DNA from: an uncultured Clostridia bacterium
GTDB lineage: Bacteria; Bacillota; Clostridia; Christensenellales; UBA3700
Length of the DNA stretch: 13,325 nucleotides
Assembly: GCA_947176115.1 (NCBI GenBank)
Contig: CAMWPK010000019.1
Coordinates: forward strand, 1 to 13,325
Direction: 5' to 3'
The position numbers and the translations under genes are program-made. Shown piece after piece: positions 9,401-13,325 of this stretch (positions within the stretch are counted from its first letter, which is position 1; each line of letters opens with the position of its first letter). The notes under the pieces are model-generated. The model was not told where the DNA came from. It did no database searches and saw nothing but the letters and a program-made list of their open reading frames with translations.

Positions 9401-9647
9401 AACTAAGACTACCGTAAGCAAGCCTACGACTAAGACGGCTACGACGACTAAGTCTACTACGGCAAAGACCACTGTAAGTAAGTCTACCGCCACAAAGCCG
9501 ACAGCTAAGTCTACTACTGCAAAGACCACGGCAAGTAAGACTTCTGCCACAAAACCGACGGCTAAGTCTACTACGGCAAAGACCACGGCAAGCAAGACTT
9601 CCGCTACGAAGCCGACGGCTAAGTCTACTACGACTAAGAAGAAGTAG
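6477..9647 (+). CDS. secreted, membrane-anchored transglutaminase-like protein with histone-H1-like cytoplasmic tail
   Basis: The 1056-residue protein starts at ATG 6477 (GGAGG, spacer 6). An upstream in-frame TTG at 6417 is the promoter -35 box and is rejected. Residues 1-34 form a signal peptide ending AFA before Asp35. The transglutaminase-like core shows the usual triad: Cys239 in SVCEGYAK, His273 in PHMWNY, Asp288 in YAVDVTY. The family includes peptidases, cross-linking enzymes and inactive binders; with all three residues present, activity is plausible but the substrate is unknown. A long beta-rich region of no recognised family follows, with a repeat-like domain near 785-860 (NVYAYVNGGVGGKI, then DITPDSGYAI). 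One helix (about 898-921) then precedes KKKKEQ, which by the positive-inside rule puts the last 135 residues in the cytoplasm. That tail is almost only Lys, Thr, Ser, Ala, Val and Pro. It appears to be a single-gene unit with its own promoter and terminator. Confidence 0.88.
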   Translation: MSLTKRTGILAMVIAITVVMLAISCLTLGNFAFADTDGDYAYEYFYDQISIDPIAERFYKAFDTLFAKGEFKDGKLQYDLIANGVATEDEVKAYVNGGDNNRLAKSYGIGRDAFYLDHPDLFYIDVFSTSITAGMQGGKYVAYLDSSRVLSLYRGNSINSVASVNEAVAKYENKIEQIVTEAKKKSSVVEQIEYVNNYISQNTKYGFGTELQGNRYIDTPKADFIYTSYGALVNNESVCEGYAKSFKAVMDRLGIPCVCVQGYAGDKDNMNPHMWNYVQVDKMWYAVDVTYNATEGKNNWMLFGAQSMQDTHIEDGVVSSSGYELRYPALKPYDYGSDEDDNGMTVVGSYTKTNTGELLGITVSFEGKGALALQEEGKYLAYSFSTERDEATNEPIWSNWTNIIAINKALDYDMFVITDTETKMEDLGPGMEYIKFALIDYAPDAQSSGFDDTVGYNVVYNPDKLTEEHFICAETTPYRNDGFGTYTPAPGATSVTPSNTGEMKVDKTYEVEVVYSETLELDAGYTGETIGLHLESSMGNSTINEHAKLENFAWDGDKTITFTLTPSKMYIHIGAFYYITPDGLVGKDSKKTPYPVTFNFTGKTVVCSRVFNDGRLYMLTYGEPLLIDDTDASVTNFQDEDGNYYAESQRSQLLLVASKKSGQEEQALNDTLKSETGIEDGDIVSSSTYEINLQLCGCVTKVPNGSFMQVSFGFPEGYDPNDEDTTFKIYHYKHDDKGNIIGVEEIPIIINQYGIIARVTSFSPFTIVQLKNDSSAVTESATANVYAYVNGGVGGKITTDGKSGIAQVSDTITYDITPDSGYAIACVLLNGKVVDAKNYSNGKLTLTKEEMQSSNMLEVRFMSQEMANSYATKGMSLAFNGDLTDSFGGIPDKNSNVAGIVIGCCVAVVVLAVVAFAVWFVMKKKKEQKAMATASAKSKAKTSAVKSSTTKQTKTTVTKSVPASPSKSVTTKSATTKTTVSKPTTKTATTTKSTTAKTTVSKSTATKPTAKSTTAKTTASKTSATKPTAKSTTAKTTASKTSATKPTAKSTTTKKK
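9438..9644 (+). repeat. 19-codon tandem repeat in the basic tail
   Basis: Units of 57 bp begin at 9495 and 9552 and both encode KPTAKSTTAKTTASKTSAT; a partial unit begins at 9609 and ends in KSTTTKKK. A degenerate unit precedes them (9438-9494). The two full units encode the same peptide but differ at several third positions, so the protein sequence is conserved beyond the DNA. Irregular Lys/Thr/Ser/Ala-rich sequence extends upstream to about 9240. Confidence 0.9.
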
Positions 9648-9685
9648 TATATAGAAGTTTAACTTTGCAAATATCAAGTAACCGA

Positions 9686-9719
9686 AAGGCGTAAGTCCAA
9701 TAAGGATTTACGCCTTTTT
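9686..9719 (+). terminator. rho-independent terminator of the transglutaminase-like gene
   Basis: A 13-bp stem with one G-T pair (9686-9698 with 9704-9716) and loop AATAA is followed by a run of five T that begins inside the stem's right arm (9715-9719). It lies 38 nt after the stop codon. Confidence 0.9.
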
Positions 9720-9747
9720 GCTTGTTAGAAGAAACGACTTCTTAGCT

Positions 9748-9769
9748 ATGGCAGAGAGTGAGGGATTTG
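9748..9769. repeat. 22-bp direct repeat of the tRNA-Ser 3' end, distal copy
   Basis: Identical to 9890-9911, 142 bp away. It covers the CCA end, discriminator, acceptor 3' strand and part of the T arm of tRNA-Ser, seen on the plus strand as TGGCAGAGAGTGAGGGATTT plus one base on each side. Integrase attachment sites typically have this form, but a copied tRNA would too. Confidence 0.85.
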
Positions 9770-9850
9770 TAAGGAGCGAAGCGACGGCATAGCGAGCAAG
9801 TGGAATCGCGTCTTGTGCGAGCGTCACTAATTCGGTAGCCCGAACTCTCT
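9749..9850 (-). pseudogene. tRNA-Ser-like relic or tRNA-like RNA with foreign core
   Basis: On the minus strand this 102-nt stretch begins AGAGAGTT and ends ATCCCTCACTCTCTGCCA, the same ends as the neighbouring tRNA-Ser. A 7-bp acceptor stem (9844-9850 with 9753-9759) and an encoded CCA are intact. The interior does not match the tRNA: the 5' strand of the T stem, the anticodon arm and the long variable arm are missing. In their place is GC-richer sequence with GCGAAGCGACGGCA, and a 5-bp hairpin (TTCGG TAGC CCGAA, 9831-9844) near the 5' end where a D arm would be. It is not a working tRNA as I read it. It could be a rearranged pseudogene, the residue of an inserted element, or a small RNA with tRNA-like ends. 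Confidence 0.55.
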
Positions 9851-9854
9851 TTAA

Positions 9855-9889
9855 GACAAGAAGCATATCTTTTTAGATATGCTTCTGTC
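9855..9889 (-). terminator. hairpin directly downstream of tRNA-Ser
   Basis: GAC-A-AGAAGCATATCT (9855-9870) pairs with AGATATGCTTCTGTC (9875-9889) across a TTTT loop: 15 bp with one bulged A. It starts one base past the tRNA CCA end on the minus strand. The T-rich stretch after it (CTTGTCTT, inside and past the stem) is weak, so it may act as terminator or as a 3' processing barrier. Confidence 0.6.
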
Positions 9890-9911
9890 ATGGCAGAGAG
9901 TGAGGGATTTG
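9890..9911. repeat. 22-bp direct repeat of the tRNA-Ser 3' end, copy inside the intact tRNA
   Basis: Partner of 9748-9769. It consists of the last 21 bases of the tRNA plus one flanking base. Confidence 0.85.
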
Positions 9912-9980
9912 AACCCTCGGAACGGTTTCCCGTTCACACGATTTCCAATCGTGCGCCTTCGACCACTCAGCCAACTCTCT
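9891..9980 (-). tRNA. tRNA-Ser(GGA)
   Basis: Read on the minus strand, the 90-nt gene folds as a class II tRNA. The acceptor is AGAGAGT/ACTCTCT, with discriminator G and encoded CCA. The D arm carries GGCTGAGTGGTCGAAGGC. The anticodon stem is CACGA/TCGTG with loop TTGGAAA, anticodon GGA (plus-strand 9944-9946), reading UCC and UCU serine codons. The long variable arm GAACGG-GAAA-CCGTTC is typical of tRNA-Ser, and the T arm is GAGGG-TTCAAAT-CCCTC. All stems are fully paired. It has its own promoter at 10002-10030 and a hairpin downstream. Confidence 0.97.
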
Positions 9981-10001
9981 ATAAATTATTAAGGTAATGT
10001 G

Positions 10002-10030
10002 ATAATATCATAAAAAATAGTATTTTGCAA
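10002..10030 (-). promoter_or_regulatory. promoter of tRNA-Ser
   Basis: On the minus strand: TTGCAA (10030-10025), a 17-nt spacer and TATTAT (10007-10002), with TG one base upstream (extended -10). Transcription would begin about 15 nt before the tRNA 5' end. Confidence 0.75.
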
Positions 10031-10217
10031 GCAATTTGTAGATTAAAATGGGCAAAATAAAAATATGGGCTAAGAAATTTTTATCTAAGCAGACGGTTTT
10101 GAAGGGAAAGAGTAGCTCATTAAGGTCGGCTTGGCGATAAATTTGCGAAAAAATATATGAAAATTATAATATTTTACAAAAAATTTTCTTAAAAATAAAA
10201 CATTATACAATTTATGA
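10031..10217. other. AT-rich intergenic stretch between two divergent promoters, no clear gene
   Basis: This lies between the minus-strand tRNA promoter and the plus-strand promoter at 10218. The right half (from about 10137) is almost only A and T. A 30-codon reading frame (10048-10140, basic peptide beginning MGKIKIWAKK) lacks a ribosome site and a correctly spaced promoter. I see no riboswitch, T-box or terminator here. Confidence 0.5.
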
Positions 10218-10247
10218 TTGCATAATTGAGATTGGCAATGTTATACT
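10218..10247 (+). promoter_or_regulatory. promoter of the chain-length regulator gene
   Basis: TTGCAT (10218-10223), an 18-nt spacer and TATACT (10242-10247), with TG one base upstream (10239-10240). The predicted leader is about 32 nt. GGAGG at 10277-10281 lies four bases before ATG 10286. Confidence 0.7.
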
Positions 10248-10285
10248 ATACTTGAATTTTAATGATTTTAGTCTATGGAGGAACT

Positions 10286-11761
10286 ATGGAAGAAAATATC
10301 AATGGAGAGTTGACCTTTAGAAAAATTTGGCAACAAATTAAGAAAAGCGGTGTTAGAATAATTGTTTACGCTATCATTGCGCTTATCGTTTGTGGCGGAA
10401 TTTTGGGAATATGCGATATATTTGTAAGTCAGAGCCAATATGAGACTAGAATAACTTATTACTATTCAGGAGCTGAACTTGGCGAGGGGCCTTGGGGCGG
10501 ACAAATCGACGTTGTAGCAGATATTACCTCTGCAAGCAACGTGTCTTCGGCTTTGGACAAGCTGAATTACAGCGACGAAGTAATGGACGAATTGATAAAC
10601 TTGGTTATTAGAAACCTTAGCGTAGTCAGCGCGGTAGACGAGAAAGTTGATGAAAACGGAGTATTATTGAGCGGAACTTATAGTTACAGAATAGTTCTTT
10701 CGCAAAATTCCGATATTGATAAGATTATCAAATCAAGAAACAGTTACAATAATATCGTAAGCGCTATTACTTCAAATCATATAGAAAACTTTAAGAAGAA
10801 GTACTCTTTCAGTACTTTGCTAGGAAAACTTGCCGTAACGGGAGGTTATAACGCTTTCCAAAATTACAGTATAATTAAAGGCAATATAAACGTCTTCCTA
10901 GAAGAGGGAAAGATGTGCAATGAGATAGCGCCTTCATTTGTGTCTACTAGCGAGAAGATGTCGTTTGGCGTATTGCTAAATCGCATAGAAAACGTATTGT
11001 TGCCAAAATTGGAGGCATATAGCGATTTCGTAGCTTCCAACGGTATAGACGCAAATAATGAGAAAGATTACGTCAATAAGATGCTTGCAGACGCAACAAG
11101 CGAGGTTGCAAGGAAAGAAAAGGACGTTGAAGAATGTCTAGAAGCGCTTAAAGCGCTTACCAACGGCGCCATCGACATGCCAAGTAACGGAACGATAATT
11201 GTCAATCCGGCAAATCCCGATACGTTGAATAAAGCCATTGAGGATCTTAATCTTGCTAAGAGTAAGAGAGATCTTGCCCAAGCCGAGAAAAATTTCTGGG
11301 AGAGATGTCAGAAAGATTACGAGAGCGCTCAAAGTTTTGCAGACAGAAGCGAGGCTGAGAAAACTACGCTTGTCAATACGGCAAACGCACTTGTCAACGA
11401 GGTAATCAACGAATATAATTCCTTAGTTGACAGTTACAAAGTTATGATTGAAGATTACAACGACGGTTACAACGTTACTGCTCTCGTAAGAATGACGTCC
11501 GTGCCTAAGCAATCTACTAATTCTCCAATTACCTTAAAAGTGGGCTTGATGGTGGAGCTTATGGTATTGATTATTTCAGTAATCGTGGCAATGCTTGTGA
11601 CTAGCAAGAAAGGCGCAATGAGATTAAAGAAAAAGGCGGAAGAGGAGCAAGTTGAAGATCAAGACGTCGTCTATGAAAACGTTGAACCGCAAGGCTTGCC
11701 TTCTCAAAGTTTGGAAAGTCCTATAGACGAGGCTGAAGATACCGATCAAACCAATCTATAA
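10286..11761 (+). CDS. Wzz/CpsC-like polysaccharide chain-length regulator (polysaccharide co-polymerase)
   Basis: The 491-residue protein shows the co-polymerase layout: a short cytoplasmic start (LTFRKIWQQIKKSG), helix 1 (about 24-46), an extracellular region of about 370 residues, helix 2 (about 419-444) and a cytoplasmic tail. Alpha-helical, charge-alternating stretches around 275-295 and 315-360 look like coiled coils. VPKQSTNSP (from about residue 406) just before helix 2 matches the proline-containing segment typical of Wzz-type proteins. These proteins set the length of chains made by the Wzy polymerase, which fits the ligase/polymerase-like gene downstream. The final 47 residues turn strongly acidic (EEEQVEDQD) with one Tyr in VVYENV. 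No tyrosine kinase domain is fused, so a separate CpsD-like partner would be needed if one exists. ATG 10286 is preferred over in-frame ATG 10262 because GGAGG at 10277-10281 serves it. The outer domain is longer than in most Wzz proteins. Confidence 0.75.
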   Translation: MEENINGELTFRKIWQQIKKSGVRIIVYAIIALIVCGGILGICDIFVSQSQYETRITYYYSGAELGEGPWGGQIDVVADITSASNVSSALDKLNYSDEVMDELINLVIRNLSVVSAVDEKVDENGVLLSGTYSYRIVLSQNSDIDKIIKSRNSYNNIVSAITSNHIENFKKKYSFSTLLGKLAVTGGYNAFQNYSIIKGNINVFLEEGKMCNEIAPSFVSTSEKMSFGVLLNRIENVLLPKLEAYSDFVASNGIDANNEKDYVNKMLADATSEVARKEKDVEECLEALKALTNGAIDMPSNGTIIVNPANPDTLNKAIEDLNLAKSKRDLAQAEKNFWERCQKDYESAQSFADRSEAEKTTLVNTANALVNEVINEYNSLVDSYKVMIEDYNDGYNVTALVRMTSVPKQSTNSPITLKVGLMVELMVLIISVIVAMLVTSKKGAMRLKKKAEEEQVEDQDVVYENVEPQGLPSQSLESPIDEAEDTDQTNL

Positions 11762-11802
11762 GGCAATCTATATAAAATCAGAACAAAATATACAAAATTT
11801 GT

Positions 11803-11834
11803 CAAAACCCGACTGCAAGGTCGGGTTTTGTTAT
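11803..11834 (+). terminator. rho-independent terminator between the two polysaccharide genes
   Basis: CAAAACCCGAC (11803-11813) pairs with GTCGGGTTTTG (11820-11830) over a 6-nt loop and is followed by TTATT. The arms can be extended as an outer inverted repeat, TTTGTCA (11798-11804) with TGACAAA (11835-11841), which takes in the -35 box of the next promoter. Confidence 0.88.
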
Positions 11835-11863
11835 TGACAAACCGTTTGGAAGTAGACTAAAAT
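11834..11863 (+). promoter_or_regulatory. promoter predicted to give a leaderless mRNA
   Basis: Perfect TTGACA (11834-11839), an 18-nt spacer and TAAAAT (11858-11863). Six bases separate the -10 box from ATG 11870, so transcription should start on or within a base or two of the start codon. No Shine-Dalgarno sequence lies in 11840-11869 at a usable distance. Confidence 0.65.
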
Positions 11864-11869
11864 GAAAAT

Positions 11870-13291
11870 ATGATTGAAGAGCAAATTTGCGAGATAAACA
11901 AAAGGGGGCAAAAACTAGAGTCCTTGCAAAAAACAGTATCGTACGTCCTTTTTTCGGGAGTAATGCTAGTATTGTTGCAAGCCTTTTTTTGTTTAGTCTT
12001 GGTGGGTAAGGTTACTAATACCGTATCCAATAACTCGCATTTTATGTACTATTCCCAAATGTATTTCACATTTTGTTCCATGCTATTGACGGTATTTTTA
12101 CTTGCGTATTATGTCGTCAAGATTTACGTAGGCGTGGAGCGAAGAAGATTAAACCTTGGCAGATTTATACAAGACAATCTTATACTTTTGCCATTTTTAT
12201 TCATGCTTATATGGGCGCTTATCTCGACTTATAAATCTCCGTATTTTGAAAAATCGCTTTACGGCGCAGGTTATATCAACGAGGGATATTTTACCGTATT
12301 GCAATATGCGGTAGTTTTTCTCTCGGCTTATGCGATTCGCGACGAGATAAAGTGGTCAAAAGAGGCGATACTTTGGAGTTTTATAGTTCTGGCGGGCATA
12401 ATCTGCATCGTTTTTACGGGAATAGAAATTACAAATTATAAAATTCCCACGTCGCTCAAGTCGGGAGTATTCAACAACTCAAATCACTACGGTTACTTTT
12501 TGGCGATGTCTTCAACTGCAACTTTTGGCGCGTTGGTATACAGCAAGCGAAAATGGCAAATGCTTTTGGCGCTACTACTTCTGCCGTTCAACGTTTTTCA
12601 ACTTCTTGCCTGCAACACTTTGGGCGCAAACATAGCTTATATATGCGGTATAGCTTTCTTAATTTGTAGCGGATTGATTACAAAAAAACTCGATTGGAAA
12701 ATGCTATTGATTGCGTGCGCGCTGTCGGGCGTCGTAAATCTTGTATTCGAAGTATCCGGCAGAACCAATATGTGGTCGTCCTACGTTGAATTATTCAAAG
12801 ACGTTAAGCGTATTATTTCACCAAGTAGCGGTGGAGAGAGCAGTGGCGACAACAGTTCTGCGGGAACGGGGCGTTTTGGACTTTGGAAGCGCACTATTGC
12901 CGTAATAAAACAAGTGCCCTGGTTTGGCAAAGGACTGGATCTATATCACAATAACAATATCTACGATACAACGCTTGACGTATCGCACAACGAATATATC
13001 ACTATGGCAAGCAATATAGGTATACCGGGATTTGTGATGTACTTCGGCACGGTGATTTGGTGGTTCGTAAGAGCGGTGAGAGCAAGAAAAATTCTCACGG
13101 TTTGCGACTTGACCTTGCTTGCTACGGCGTTTGCTTATCTCATTTCCGCAATATTCGGTAATTCGTTTACTTACACCTATCCTTATCTTATGATATTCTT
13201 GGCAATTAGTATGCAAAAACCGCAATTTAGGGAAGAGAAGTATAAAAAATTACAAGAAAGCAATTCAGTTGAAAATTTATTGAAAATCTAA
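11870..13291 (+). CDS. O-antigen ligase/polymerase-family membrane protein (WaaL/Wzy_C-like)
   Basis: The 473-residue protein has about 12 hydrophobic segments: nine between residues 25 and 295, a large extracellular loop (about 296-378), then three more. The loop carries the family hallmarks: GTGRFGLWKR with Arg335, PWFGKGLDLYH, then SHNEYITMASNIGIPG with His373. In this family the Arg and His of the loop handle the lipid-diphosphate-linked sugar donor. The protein either polymerises repeat units (Wzy role) or transfers finished glycan to an acceptor (ligase role); sequence alone does not separate these. With the chain-length regulator just upstream, a Wzy-type polymerase for an exported polysaccharide is somewhat likelier. 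A Ser/Gly-rich insert (PSSGGESSGDNSSAGTG) sits just before Arg335. ATG 11870 is the only plausible start; it lacks a ribosome site and appears leaderless. No terminator follows within the window. Confidence 0.85.
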   Translation: MIEEQICEINKRGQKLESLQKTVSYVLFSGVMLVLLQAFFCLVLVGKVTNTVSNNSHFMYYSQMYFTFCSMLLTVFLLAYYVVKIYVGVERRRLNLGRFIQDNLILLPFLFMLIWALISTYKSPYFEKSLYGAGYINEGYFTVLQYAVVFLSAYAIRDEIKWSKEAILWSFIVLAGIICIVFTGIEITNYKIPTSLKSGVFNNSNHYGYFLAMSSTATFGALVYSKRKWQMLLALLLLPFNVFQLLACNTLGANIAYICGIAFLICSGLITKKLDWKMLLIACALSGVVNLVFEVSGRTNMWSSYVELFKDVKRIISPSSGGESSGDNSSAGTGRFGLWKRTIAVIKQVPWFGKGLDLYHNNNIYDTTLDVSHNEYITMASNIGIPGFVMYFGTVIWWFVRAVRARKILTVCDLTLLATAFAYLISAIFGNSFTYTYPYLMIFLAISMQKPQFREEKYKKLQESNSVENLLKI

Positions 13292-13320
13292 TTGCAATTT
13301 GGTTAATATTATATTATAAT
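13292..13320 (+). promoter_or_regulatory. promoter for a gene beyond the right edge
   Basis: TTGCAA (13292-13297), a 17-nt spacer and a perfect TATAAT (13315-13320). The -35 box starts directly after the stop codon of the ligase/polymerase gene. The gene it drives is outside the window. Confidence 0.7.
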
Positions 13321-13325
13321 TATAC

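Noticed and set aside
9438..9644. CRISPR-like array
   Set aside because: The regular repetition is in-frame coding repeats with no unique spacers; no array or cas gene is seen anywhere in the window.
9083..9677. Two minus-strand open frames rich in Val/Leu/Ala or Arg/Ser/Leu over the repeat tail
   Set aside because: They are reverse-complement readings of the Lys/Thr/Ala repeats. The plus-strand gene has signal peptide, domain, promoter and terminator support.
10060..10135. Possible T-box or other riboswitch, suggested by GGGAAAGAGTAG near 10103
   Set aside because: There is no GGTGG-type T-box sequence, no terminator/antiterminator pair, and the promoter of the next gene lies downstream of it.
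10262..10285. Upstream ATG start adding eight residues to the chain-length regulator
   Set aside because: No ribosome site precedes 10262, while GGAGG at 10277-10281 is placed for ATG 10286.
11862..11873. ATG AAA ATA TGA mini-frame just before the ligase/polymerase start
   Set aside because: It begins inside the -10 box, upstream of the expected transcript start, so it should not be transcribed from this promoter.

Overview
The window looks like a chromosomal segment of an uncultured, moderately AT-rich monoderm bacterium of the Clostridia/Firmicutes type. The grounds are Gram-positive-style fused ABC/FtsX-like transporters, a clostridial-style secreted transglutaminase-like protein, strong GGAGG ribosome sites, sigma-A-like promoters, ordinary stop usage (TGA ends one gene) and a tRNA with an encoded CCA. 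I cannot name a species from the sequence alone.

Left part (1-6290). The glycine-rich, collagen-like 3' end of a gene that begins outside the window is followed by a compact two-gene unit (239-6237). Both genes encode very large fused ABC transporters: an N-terminal ATPase, one membrane helix, an extracellular domain of about 570 residues, then three more helices in FtsX/MacB style. The two ATPase domains are the same DNA (620 bp without a difference, 743 bp with 7 differences), while the membrane and extracellular parts have diverged strongly. The pair probably forms one heterodimeric or two homodimeric mechanotransmission-type transporters. A strong hairpin terminator closes the unit.

Middle (6291-9719). 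A short structured intergenic stretch and a clear promoter precede a secreted, membrane-anchored transglutaminase-like protein. It has a Cys-His-Asp triad, a C-terminal transmembrane helix and then a cytoplasmic Lys/Thr/Ala/Ser-rich tail with 19-residue repeats, resembling a histone H1 tail. A rho-independent terminator follows.

Intergenic island (9720-10285). A tRNA-Ser(GGA) gene lies on the minus strand with its own promoter and a downstream hairpin. Beyond it is a 102-nt tRNA-like relic that keeps the acceptor and 3' half of the tRNA but has an unrelated core, giving a 22-bp direct repeat 142 bp apart. The rest is AT-rich with no clear gene.

Right part (10218-13325). Two cell-surface polysaccharide genes follow: a Wzz/CpsC-like chain-length regulator (two helices around a coiled-coil extracellular domain, acidic tail) and an O-antigen ligase/polymerase-family membrane protein. 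Each has its own promoter, with a terminator between them. The second promoter places the expected transcription start on the ATG itself, predicting a leaderless mRNA. A further promoter at the right edge points to a gene outside the window. The common theme of the window is the cell envelope: surface proteins, large-ectodomain transporters and exported polysaccharide.
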